A stretch of DNA of 20,783 bases from NORP309 sp045107085 (lineage in GTDB: Bacteria > Pseudomonadota > Gammaproteobacteria > Xanthomonadales > Marinicellaceae): NCBI GenBank assembly GCA_045107085.1, contig JBGCFT010000213.1, forward strand, positions 1-20,783, written 5' to 3'. A program made the translations under genes and the position numbers. This document shows, piece by piece, positions 1 through 7,041 of the stretch. Positions within the stretch are counted from its first letter, which is position 1. Every line of letters begins with the position of its first letter. The notes under the pieces are model-generated. The model worked only from the letters and a program-made list of their open reading frames with translations. It ran no database searches and had not been told where the DNA came from.

Positions 1-928
1 TGCAAAGATGCAACAATTAGATGTGTATCAAGCACAACGCCGAGGTGGAAAAGGTAAGGTCGCTACCAAGATGAAAGATGAAGACTTCATAGAGCGATTA
101 TGGGTTACCAATACTCATGACACATTGTTGTGTTTCTCAGACAAGGGTAAGTTATATTGGTTGAAAGTTTATGAATTACCTATGGCATCAAGAACAGCCA
201 GAGGAAAACCTTTGGTAAATTTATTACCATTAGATAAAGACGAGAGAATTACGGCCATATTGCCAGTGCGTGATTACGAAGAAGATAAGTTTATATTCTT
301 CTCAACAGCCATGGGTGTTGTTAAAAAATCACCTTTGACTAACTTTAAAAATGTTCGGGCCAATGGTGTCATTGGATTAAGTTTATTAGAAGGTGATCAT
401 CTCATTAATGTTGAAATTACAGATGGTACTAAAGAGATTCTATTATTTACTACCGGCGGAAAATGCGTTCGATTTGATGAATCAGGCATACGTTCAATGG
501 GCAGAACAGCTCGAGGTGTGCGTGGCATAAGATTGAAAGATGATCAAAAAGTAGTCTCTATGTTTGTTGCTGATGAAGGCAATGTTCTGGTGTGTACTGA
601 AAATGGTTATGGTAAGCAAACAAAACTGGATGAATTTAGAATTATCAACCGTGGAGGGCAAGGGGTTATTGCTATTCAATGTTCTGAGCGCAATGGTAAT
701 GTTGTAGGAGCTTGCCAGGTTTCAGAAAAAGATGAAATCATGTTAATCAGTGATGGTGGTACTTTGGTGCGAACTAAAGCGGATGGTATTTCAACTGTTG
801 GTAGAAATACCCAAGGTGTTACACTTATTAGATTATCCAAGAAAGAGAAACTTGTCAGTTTAGCTAAAATTGCATACATGGAAGGCGATGACGATGATGA
901 AGAGACAGGTTCTGGTGAGGAAGAATAA
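1..928 (+). CDS. gyrA: DNA gyrase subunit A, C-terminal part (5' end outside window)
   Basis: This is the DNA-wrapping C-terminal domain of GyrA, the breakage-reunion subunit that with GyrB introduces negative supercoils into DNA in the cytoplasm. The reading frame is already open at base 2, so the internal ATG at 8 is not the start; the gene begins upstream of the window. The GyrA box, QRRGGKG, lies at residues 10-16 counted from that ATG and is the diagnostic wrapping motif. It is followed by the repeated six-bladed pinwheel pattern, with recurring GVRGIRL, NGYGK and RNTQGV type segments that match Escherichia coli GyrA closely. The protein ends in a short acidic tail (GDDDDEETGSGEEE), about half as long as the E. 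coli tail. The active-site tyrosine and N-terminal domains are not in view. A strong terminator follows 30 bases downstream. Confidence 0.97.
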   Translation, partial: AKMQQLDVYQAQRRGGKGKVATKMKDEDFIERLWVTNTHDTLLCFSDKGKLYWLKVYELPMASRTARGKPLVNLLPLDKDERITAILPVRDYEEDKFIFFSTAMGVVKKSPLTNFKNVRANGVIGLSLLEGDHLINVEITDGTKEILLFTTGGKCVRFDESGIRSMGRTARGVRGIRLKDDQKVVSMFVADEGNVLVCTENGYGKQTKLDEFRIINRGGQGVIAIQCSERNGNVVGACQVSEKDEIMLISDGGTLVRTKADGISTVGRNTQGVTLIRLSKKEKLVSLAKIAYMEGDDDDEETGSGEEE

Positions 929-958
929 AACCAGTGTTTCTTTGAAATAATGAGTGTT

Positions 959-985
959 AAAAAGGCGGATTAAATCCGCCTTTTT
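959..985 (+). terminator. Rho-independent terminator after gyrA
   Basis: A perfect 12-bp stem (959-970 pairing with 974-985) with a three-base TAA loop. The core GGCGGAT/ATCCGCC is flanked by an A-run on the left and a T-run (981-985) on the right. Because it has A and T tracts on both sides it could stop transcripts from either direction, but only gyrA ends here. It separates gyrA from the paa genes. Confidence 0.93.
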
Positions 986-1034
986 AATACTTGATCTATT
1001 TAACAAATACATAAACAGATAAAAAGAGAATCAA

Positions 1035-2252
1035 ATGCCACAACTAAATAATACTTACATTTGTGATGGAATAAGAACACCTATTGGTCGATTTGGGGGC
1101 TCAATGGCCACAATAAGGCCAGATGATATGTTGGCACATGTTATCAAAGAATTAATCACAAGGAATCCAAATCTTGAGGCAAATTGTATAGAAGATGTCA
1201 TTATTGGTTGTGCTAATCAAGCAGGAGAGGACAACCGCAACGTGGCCCGTATGTCAGCATTAATTGCTGGACTACCTGTCAGTGTTCCAGGAGTTACTAT
1301 AAATCGATTGTGTGCTTCGGGTTTAGATGCTGTGGCCATGGCCAGCCGCAATATTGCCACAGGTGAAGCTGATTTAATTATAGCAGGTGGCGTGGAATCA
1401 ATGTCACGTGCTCCATTTGTCATGCCAAAAGCGCAATCAGCCTATTCACGCCAAGCAGAAATTTTTGATACAACCATTGGGTGGCGTTTTGTTAATAAGC
1501 AACTAAAAGCCCAATATGGCACAGATTCAATGCCAGAAACAGCAGAAAATGTGGCAGAAAAATTCAATATCAATCGACAAGACCAAGATTTATTTGCCTT
1601 TGGTAGCCAGAATAAAACAGCATCAGCACAAGCAATAGGAATATTCGCAGAAGAAATTGTATCGGTAGAGATTCCTCAGCGAAAAGCTGAATCAATAGTC
1701 TTTGATACAGACGAACACCCCAGATTAACGCCATTAGAAAAATTAGCAAAATTAGGTACACCATTTAAATCTGAAGGTGGAACAGTCACGGCAGCCAATG
1801 CTTCAGGTGTCAATGATGGGGCTTGTGCCTTATTAATTGCTTCAGATAAAGCAATCAAAGAAAATAGTTTAGAGCCAATAGCACGAATAGTGGGAACAGT
1901 GGCAATTGGTGTAGAACCCAAAATCATGGGCATTGGCCCAGCTCCTGCAACTCAAAAATTATTAAAGAAATACAACTTAACTTTAAATGACATAGACGTT
2001 ATTGAATTAAACGAAGCTTTCGCATCACAGTCATTAGCAGTATTACGAGAACTGGGTTTAGCAGACGATGATAAACGGGTTAATCCAAATGGTGGAGCCA
2101 TAGCATTAGGTCATCCATTAGGCATGAGTGGGGCCAGATTAGTATTAACAGCTGCCAAACAACTGCAAAGAACCGGTGGAAAATACGCTGTTTGCACATT
2201 ATGTATAGGTGTCGGGCAGGGCATGGCGATGTTGATTAAGAATGTTAGGTAA
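1035..2252 (+). CDS. paaJ: 3-oxoadipyl-CoA/3-oxo-5,6-dehydrosuberyl-CoA thiolase
   Basis: A 405-residue type II thiolase that should catalyse the last step of the phenylacetate pathway, cleaving 3-oxoadipyl-CoA with CoA to acetyl-CoA and succinyl-CoA (and the related C8 intermediate). The nucleophilic cysteine is C93 in INRLCASGLDA, the histidine is H360 in ALGHPLGMSGAR, and the second catalytic cysteine is C390 in CTLCIGVGQG. Long stretches such as CANQAGEDNRNVAR and EIFDTTIGWRFVN are nearly identical to E. coli PaaJ (401 residues). The homologous beta-ketoadipate thiolase PcaF has the same chemistry and fold; I chose PaaJ because paaABCDE lie just downstream. The start has only a weak AGAGA ribosome site. 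The gene is not directly joined to paaA: about 680 bases with a decayed gene lie between, so co-transcription is uncertain. Confidence 0.93.
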   Translation: MPQLNNTYICDGIRTPIGRFGGSMATIRPDDMLAHVIKELITRNPNLEANCIEDVIIGCANQAGEDNRNVARMSALIAGLPVSVPGVTINRLCASGLDAVAMASRNIATGEADLIIAGGVESMSRAPFVMPKAQSAYSRQAEIFDTTIGWRFVNKQLKAQYGTDSMPETAENVAEKFNINRQDQDLFAFGSQNKTASAQAIGIFAEEIVSVEIPQRKAESIVFDTDEHPRLTPLEKLAKLGTPFKSEGGTVTAANASGVNDGACALLIASDKAIKENSLEPIARIVGTVAIGVEPKIMGIGPAPATQKLLKKYNLTLNDIDVIELNEAFASQSLAVLRELGLADDDKRVNPNGGAIALGHPLGMSGARLVLTAAKQLQRTGGKYAVCTLCIGVGQGMAMLIKNVR

Positions 2253-2260
2253 TTAAGAAG

Positions 2261-2300
2261 TAACGCAAAGTGCGCAAAGAAGGCGTAAAGTAACGCAAAG
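2261..2300 (+). repeat. Four tandem, imperfect ~10-bp GCAAAG repeats
   Basis: Immediately after paaJ there are four back-to-back 10-base units with the shared core CGCAAAG or CGTAAAG (2261-2270, 2271-2280, 2281-2290, 2291-2300). The first and last units are identical (TAACGCAAAG). The spacing is about one helical turn. I see no coding frame through it and no hairpin. Similar degenerate GCAAAG runs are, from memory, scattered in intergenic DNA of many bacteria; their role is unknown to me. Confidence 0.75.
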
Positions 2301-2339
2301 AAAACATGAAAATTATAAAAAGTGGTTTTCAGTTTGAAG

Positions 2340-2768
2340 ATGCAAATATATAAAACAAAAATAGGAAGTATAGTTTTATTAACTGTATTGATATCCGGTT
2401 GTATTCCAGTAATACCTTACAAGAAACAAATAATTCCGAGTATAAAGGTATAATTACATATGCTAATATTCAAGTAAAGGATGTTAAAATAATTTTCTTT
2501 AAAACTAATCATGATAAGAATAAAAATAAAGTCACAGCTGAGACTTTTCGGCAAATTTTCGTTTAAAGGTGATAAAAATGTTTATTTTTACATTTCAGGA
2601 GATCATCTAACATCATGGTCTATGGAAATAATGTATAAAGACAAGATATATCTAGGTTGGCAAAATTACAAAATTGGATATGTAGAAAAGTCAAAAGAAC
2701 TAATCTGTGAATTAACAGATAAAATAGATAAAAAAAATTACAGTAAAGGTATCTGTAAATTAATGTAG
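2340..2768 (+). pseudogene. Frameshifted small lipoprotein gene (hypothetical)
   Basis: Three pieces in two alternating frames join into one plausible protein of about 140 residues. Piece 1 starts with ATG at 2340 and encodes a lipoprotein signal: a basic start (MQIYKTK), a hydrophobic stretch and the lipobox ISGC. It runs into a stop at 2451. Piece 2, in another frame, is open from about 2404 to a stop at 2564 and reads NNSEYKGIITYANIQVKDV onwards. Piece 3 returns to the first frame near 2560 and runs to the stop at 2766-2768, covering SFKGDKNVYFYISGDHL and ending in GICKLM. The two shifts, near 2404-2420 and near 2550-2564, cancel each other. I do not recognise the family. The ATG at 2511 opens piece 3 alone, without a signal peptide or ribosome site, and is probably not a real start. 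A sequencing error in this A/T-rich DNA would mimic the same pattern. Confidence 0.6.
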
Positions 2769-2928
2769 TAAAATATTGAAATTATTAAAATATAGATTTA
2801 ATGAATCTATAAAAACATTGGTAAGCATCAAGTCATTAAATTATAATATTGATTAAATTAAAAATTCACAAAATTTTGAACCTATAAAACGTATCATAAT
2901 CATTTTAACTTAACAACATGGGGACGCT

Positions 2929-3909
2929 ATGTATTCACAAGGTCTAAGAGATTCAAAAGCTGGAGATGATTCGCAAGAATTACTCGATGCTTTTCAAGTA
3001 AGAATTGATAACGAAGAAAAGATAGAACCACGCGATTGGATGCCTCAAGCTTATCGTAAAACTTTAATCCGTCAAATTTCTCAACATGCCCATTCAGAAA
3101 TTGTGGGTCAATTGCCGGAAGCCAATTGGGTGACTCGTGCGCCTACGCTGAAAAGAAAGTTGATTTTGCTAGCGAAAATTCAAGACGAAGCCGGACATGG
3201 ATTGTACCTTTATTCAGCGGCTGAAACTTTGGGTGAATCTTACCAAAAAATGAACGACGATTTATTATCTGGTAAAGCAAAATATTCCAGTATTTTTAAT
3301 TACCCAACACTTAATTGGGCTGATGCTGGAGCAGTCGGTTGGTTAGTGGATGGGGCAGCCATTATGAATCAAGTAGCCTTGTGTCGAACATCTTATGGTC
3401 CCTATTCTCGGGCAATGGTTCGAGTGTGTAAAGAGGAGAGTTTTCACCAAAGACAAGGTTATGACATTATGATCAAAATGGCGCAAGGCACTCCTGAACA
3501 AAAAGCCATGGCTCAAGATGCTTTAAATCGTACATGGTGGCCTTCATTAATGATGTTTGGGCCCAGTGATAAACAATCAACGCATTCTGATCAATCGATG
3601 AAATGGAAAATAAAAAGATTCAGTAATGATGATTTAAGGCAGAAATTTATTGATGCAACCGTTCCTCAAGCTGAATATTTAGGTTTAACTATACCAGATA
3701 AGAACTTGAAATATAATGAAAAAAAAGGTCATTATGATTTCAGTGAAATCAAATGGGATGAACTATTTGATGTGATTAAAGGCAATGGTCCTTGCAATCA
3801 ACAACGCATGGATGCCAGAAACAAAGCGCACAATGATGGCGCTTGGGTAAGAGAAGCAGCAGCTGCTTATGCAGAAAAACAAAGCGAAAAAAACAGGAAA
3901 GCCTCATGA
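2929..3909 (+). CDS. paaA: Phenylacetyl-CoA epoxidase subunit A (catalytic, diiron)
   Basis: The 326-residue catalytic subunit of ring-1,2-phenylacetyl-CoA epoxidase, a bacterial multicomponent monooxygenase that adds one oxygen atom of O2 across the aromatic ring of phenylacetyl-CoA. The family motif EX28DEX2H is intact: E57, D86, E87 and H90 (in QDEAGH). The second half of the diiron site is seen in KEESFHQRQG around residues 168-177. Other blocks (RAPTLKRK, SSIFNYPTLNWAD, ALCRTSYGPYSRAMV) are almost identical to E. coli PaaA (309 residues). The N-terminus is about 15 residues longer than in E. coli. A GGGGA ribosome site lies at 2920-2924, five bases before the ATG. The stop codon overlaps the paaB start (ATGA), which implies translational coupling. 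Confidence 0.97.
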   Translation: MYSQGLRDSKAGDDSQELLDAFQVRIDNEEKIEPRDWMPQAYRKTLIRQISQHAHSEIVGQLPEANWVTRAPTLKRKLILLAKIQDEAGHGLYLYSAAETLGESYQKMNDDLLSGKAKYSSIFNYPTLNWADAGAVGWLVDGAAIMNQVALCRTSYGPYSRAMVRVCKEESFHQRQGYDIMIKMAQGTPEQKAMAQDALNRTWWPSLMMFGPSDKQSTHSDQSMKWKIKRFSNDDLRQKFIDATVPQAEYLGLTIPDKNLKYNEKKGHYDFSEIKWDELFDVIKGNGPCNQQRMDARNKAHNDGAWVREAAAAYAEKQSEKNRKAS

Positions 3910-4178
3910 AATTATTTGAAGTTTTTATTAGAGCAAAAGCAGGTTTGAATCATAAACATGTGGGTTCCGTGCATGCCACAGATGCGCAGATGGCAATGCA
4001 AAATGCACGTGATTTATATACAAGAAGAGAAGAAGGTGAAAGTATTTGGGTAGTCGATTCAAATGAAATCGTTTCATCAAACCCAACGGATAAAGACGCT
4101 TATTTTGAACCAGCTGAAGATAAAATATACCGTCATCCCAGTTTTTATCCTTTTGACAAAGAGGTTAAAAATATCTGA
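3906..4178 (+). CDS. paaB: Phenylacetyl-CoA epoxidase subunit B
   Basis: A 90-residue small subunit of the phenylacetyl-CoA epoxidase, thought to bridge PaaAC heterodimers in the assembled complex. The sequence HKHVGSVHATDAQMAMQNAR, the following RDLYTRREEG and the later IWVV and YRHPSFY blocks match E. coli PaaB (95 residues). The frame is open upstream to 3843, but that would lie inside paaA; the ATG at 3906 overlaps the paaA stop by four bases and gives the correct family length, so it is the start. The stop codon shares one base with the paaC start (TGATG). Confidence 0.96.
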   Translation: MKLFEVFIRAKAGLNHKHVGSVHATDAQMAMQNARDLYTRREEGESIWVVDSNEIVSSNPTDKDAYFEPAEDKIYRHPSFYPFDKEVKNI

Positions 4179-4918
4179 TGTATAATTATGTATTAAATCT
4201 AGCCGATAACACCTTGGTTTTGGGCCAAAGACTATCTGAATGGTGCGGCGTTGGACCCTTTTTAGAAGAAGATTTGGCCTTAACCAATACCAGTTTGGAT
4301 ATTATTGGACAAGCCAAAATGCTTTTAGAATTGGTTGTTGAATTAAAAGAGACTGATGAGAGTGCTGATGACTTAGCCTTTATGAGAGATCAGCATGAAT
4401 TTACAAATGTGATTTTAGTAGAGCAACCCAACGGTGATTATTCTCAAACCATGTTAAGACAATATTTTATGGATGTGTATCACTTACATCTGTACAACGC
4501 TTTATCAAATAGCACAAATAAAAGATTAGCAGCCATTGCAGCCAAATCACTCAAAGAAGTGACATATCATGTAGAAAGAAGTGATTTATGGCTCAGACGC
4601 ATGGCACATGGGACAGAAGAAAGTTTTCATCGCTTACAAGCCTCGCTTGATACGTTATGGCATTATCACCATGAGCTTTTTGAAGAAAATGAGGAATTAA
4701 CCGATTTAGTCAATCAAGGGATAGCTGCAGACCCTAAAATACTGAGACAAAAATGGTTAAATGACGTTAATTTATTGATTGGTTCAACAGCATTAGAAAT
4801 TCCAAAGGTTGGTTGGAAAGCCACTGGTGGTAGAAAAGGGCACCACAGCGAATATTTAGGAAAAATGTTGTGTGAAATGCAATTTTTACAAAGGGCTTAT
4901 CCAAATAGCGAATGGTAG
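4178..4918 (+). CDS. paaC: Phenylacetyl-CoA epoxidase subunit C (structural)
   Basis: A 246-residue structural partner of PaaA, a ferritin-like four-helix protein that forms the PaaAC core but is not itself catalytic. Length matches E. coli PaaC (248). Recognisable blocks are LADNTLVLGQRLSEWCGVGP at the start, LALTNTSLDIIGQAK, the region NVILVEQPNGDYSQTMLRQY, KEVTYHVERSDLWLRRM and GRKGHHSEYLGKMLCEMQ at the end. The start overlaps the paaB stop. After the stop at 4918 the next reading frame begins only three bases later, but it is not paaD: a foreign membrane gene is placed between them. Confidence 0.96.
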   Translation: MYNYVLNLADNTLVLGQRLSEWCGVGPFLEEDLALTNTSLDIIGQAKMLLELVVELKETDESADDLAFMRDQHEFTNVILVEQPNGDYSQTMLRQYFMDVYHLHLYNALSNSTNKRLAAIAAKSLKEVTYHVERSDLWLRRMAHGTEESFHRLQASLDTLWHYHHELFEENEELTDLVNQGIAADPKILRQKWLNDVNLLIGSTALEIPKVGWKATGGRKGHHSEYLGKMLCEMQFLQRAYPNSEW

Positions 4919-4921
4919 AAA

Positions 4922-5308
4922 GTGGCTAAAAGAAAAGGATATTTAATATGGTTAATTACATTTACTCTTGCTGTGATCACTATAAACATTAAGCAAATTT
5001 TTTACTTTGGGCTATTACTTTACATGATTAGCATATTATTAATATTTAAATTTAATAAAATAGTAATCAATAAAAAATTAACTATTAACCCTATTAAACT
5101 TTTTGTTATTATTTTTGTGATTTTTTCTCCTAAACTAATTTTATATTTATCAAGGTATGTAATTGAGTTATTTGGAATTGGACATTTCGATTTAACCCTG
5201 TTTTGGATGGTAAGTTGGTCTAGTCTATCTTCGATTTTCTTATTAATTGTTTGGGAAAACACAACTGGCTATGAGAAAGAAATTAAATGCCATAAAATTA
5301 GTACTTAA
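4922..5308 (+). CDS. Small multi-pass membrane protein inserted in the paa operon (unknown)
   Basis: I do not recognise this 128-residue protein. It begins with GTG three bases after the paaC stop and ends three bases before the paaD ATG, so it fills the gap exactly and reads as a real member of the operon. Hydrophobic segments at about residues 7-23, 26-43, 57-82 and 92-109 suggest four membrane helices, with a lysine-rich loop (FNKIVINKKL) between the second and third and a polar tail (TGYEKEIKCHKIST). No catalytic or binding motif is visible. The DNA is clearly more A/T-rich than paaC or paaD. The ATG at 4948 is out of frame; GTG is the only usual start codon near the beginning of the frame. 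It is not part of any paa operon I know, so it may be a recent insertion or a local accessory. Confidence 0.65.
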   Translation: MAKRKGYLIWLITFTLAVITINIKQIFYFGLLLYMISILLIFKFNKIVINKKLTINPIKLFVIIFVIFSPKLILYLSRYVIELFGIGHFDLTLFWMVSWSSLSSIFLLIVWENTTGYEKEIKCHKIST

Positions 5309-5311
5309 AAT

Positions 5312-5773
5312 ATGGAAGATAGTATAAAACAATTATTAGCACAAGTTACTGATCCCGAGATACCTGTTTTGTCATTGGAAGATTTAGGTGTGATTAGAAA
5401 TATTGAAATGACTCAAGAAGAAGTGATTGTCACCATTACTCCAACTTATTCAGGTTGTCCTGCGATGGAAGTCATGGAGCAAGATATAGTCGATGTACTT
5501 ACAAAAGAAGGTCGTAAAGTTGGCTTGCCTACCAAAATTAAAGTAATAACTCAATTGTCACCCGCATGGACGACAGATTGGATTACAGATAAAGGCAAAA
5601 AAGCCTTATTTGATTATGGCATCATGCCACCGAGTAATAAAGGCGAAATAATTTGCCCACAATGTAAAAGTAAAGACGTGGAACTGATTAGTCAATTTAG
5701 CTCTACAGCATGTAAAGCACTCTACAGATGCAAAGACTGTTTAGAGCCTTTTGATTATTTCAAATGCCATTAA
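5312..5773 (+). CDS. paaD: Phenylacetyl-CoA epoxidase maturation protein PaaD (MIP18/DUF59 family)
   Basis: A 153-residue protein with two parts. The first is a DUF59/MIP18 domain with DPEIPVLSLEDLGVIRN near residues 14-30 and the conserved cysteine C49 in YSGCPA. The second is a C-terminal cysteine-rich ribbon with C115, C118, C134, C140, C143 and C152 (CPQC, ACKALYRCKDC, FDYFKCH). The C-terminal part is almost the same as in E. coli PaaD (165 residues). PaaD is needed for activity of the epoxidase and is thought to help deliver or assemble iron or Fe-S centres. There is no clear ribosome site before the ATG, which sits three bases after the embedded membrane gene, so its translation probably depends on ribosomes finishing that upstream frame. 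Confidence 0.95.
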   Translation: MEDSIKQLLAQVTDPEIPVLSLEDLGVIRNIEMTQEEVIVTITPTYSGCPAMEVMEQDIVDVLTKEGRKVGLPTKIKVITQLSPAWTTDWITDKGKKALFDYGIMPPSNKGEIICPQCKSKDVELISQFSSTACKALYRCKDCLEPFDYFKCH

Positions 5774-5812
5774 AAGGAAATCATTGTTAGAATAATTTAA
5801 ATAGAGAAAAAA

Positions 5813-6865
5813 ATGTACGAATTTCATCAAGTTATAATTAAAAATATTCAGCAAGAAACCAGTGATGCCATCGTTTTGACATTAGAAATTCCTGCACAAT
5901 TAAAGTCATCTTTTAAATGGAAAGCAGGTCAGCACCTTACCTTTAGGAAAGAAATACAAGGAAAAGAAATCAGAAGAAGTTATTCGATATTCAATCCGAC
6001 TGCTGATGAGGATTTAAAAGTTTTGATAAAAAAAGTTGAAGGTGGTCAATTTTCTGACCCAGCCCAAACGGAATTTACCGAAGGCCAAACGATTGAAGTA
6101 ATGACTCCAACAGGAGTGTTCTTAATTGAACCACAGGATGATGAAACCTATGCATTGTTTGCTGCAGGAAGCGGCATAACTCCTGTATTAGGTATGGTTT
6201 ATGAAATTTTAAATAATTCAAATAGTCATGTGAATTTGTATTATGGCAATTCTACAGGTGAAAGCACATTGCTGAAAACTGAACTCTCAGACCTCAAAGA
6301 TCGGTACTCCAGTCGATTATCAATCAGTTATTTTTTGAGTCAAGAGCCAGTGGATGTTGAATTGTATTCAGGAAGGATTGATGCCAACAAAGCCCAGAAG
6401 ATATTCGATTATCAATTAAAAAAACTCAATATAGCCGGCTATTTCCTTTGTGGTCCTGGTGGAATGATAGATGAAGTTAAATCTATGCTGCTTGATAACG
6501 GGATTGATAAAGAATTAATTCATACAGAACAATTTCTGTCTGAAGGTCAGGTTATCAATAATAAACAGAAAAAATCAAAATTAGACAGTGGTGTGAATGT
6601 TAAAATAGATGGAGTCACATCACATTTTGAAATCAAACAAGGACAAGAAAAAACTTTACTGGATGCAGCACTAGAATCTGATATAAAAATTCCTTATTCC
6701 TGCAAAGCAGGTGTTTGTGCGACTTGTCGTTGCCAATTGGTTAAAGGGGAAGTTGAGATGCTGAATAACTATTCTTTAGAAGATTGGGAATTAGAAAAGG
6801 GTTATATTTTAACTTGCCAGTCCATTCCAAAAACAAAGAAAATCAGTATAGATTTCGATTCTTGA
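5813..6865 (+). CDS. paaE: Phenylacetyl-CoA epoxidase reductase subunit PaaE
   Basis: A 350-residue NAD(P)H-dependent electron-transfer protein that feeds electrons to the PaaA diiron site. Three domains are visible in order: an FAD-binding barrel with the RxYS motif at R55-S58; an NAD(P)-binding domain with GSGITP at 119-124 and a later CGPGGMI; and a C-terminal plant-type [2Fe-2S] ferredoxin with cysteines C297, C302, C305 and C335 in the order CX4CX2C then C. Length and order match E. coli PaaE (356). It is 39 bases after paaD, preceded by a weak AGAGA ribosome site. It is the last paa gene here; what follows is unrelated. Confidence 0.95.
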   Translation: MYEFHQVIIKNIQQETSDAIVLTLEIPAQLKSSFKWKAGQHLTFRKEIQGKEIRRSYSIFNPTADEDLKVLIKKVEGGQFSDPAQTEFTEGQTIEVMTPTGVFLIEPQDDETYALFAAGSGITPVLGMVYEILNNSNSHVNLYYGNSTGESTLLKTELSDLKDRYSSRLSISYFLSQEPVDVELYSGRIDANKAQKIFDYQLKKLNIAGYFLCGPGGMIDEVKSMLLDNGIDKELIHTEQFLSEGQVINNKQKKSKLDSGVNVKIDGVTSHFEIKQGQEKTLLDAALESDIKIPYSCKAGVCATCRCQLVKGEVEMLNNYSLEDWELEKGYILTCQSIPKTKKISIDFDS

Positions 6866-6904
6866 AATCATAAAAATTATAGATATGAAATACAAATAAA
6901 ATTT

Positions 6905-6941
6905 ATTAATCAGCAAAGGAGTTAATTCTTGCATGATTAAT
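6905..6941 (+). other. Imperfect 12-bp hairpin downstream of paaE
   Basis: ATTAATCA (6905-6912) pairs with TGATTAAT (6934-6941), and inside it GCAA (6913-6916) pairs with TTGC (6929-6932), leaving one bulged A at 6933. The loop (6917-6928) contains AGGAG. There is no T-run after it, so it is not a classical terminator, but its place 40 bases after the last paa gene suggests a role in ending or protecting the paa mRNA. Confidence 0.45.
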
Positions 6942-7041
6942 ATCGAGCTATTTTAACTAAATCAACAATTTTCAGAGTGTTTTCAGGATTTTCAACATTC
7001 AAAATGGTCTAATATTAAGTATTCAGTATTAGTTTAAATCT

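Noticed and set aside
2261..2300. GCAAAG tandem units considered as a CRISPR array
   Set aside because: Units are about 10 bases and contiguous, with no spacers and no cas genes.
2791..2811. Hairpin TATAGATT/AATCTATA between the decayed gene and paaA, considered as a terminator
   Set aside because: It is followed by A, not T, on the + strand, and there is no - strand gene ending there; a weak A/T-only stem.
2876..2900. Promoter for paaA from TTGAAC and CATAAT
   Set aside because: The spacer would be 13 bases, too short for a sigma-70 promoter.
3843..3905. Longer paaB starting at 3843
   Set aside because: The extra residues lie inside paaA in another frame and are unlike PaaB; the ATG at 3906 gives the family length and a typical ATGA overlap.
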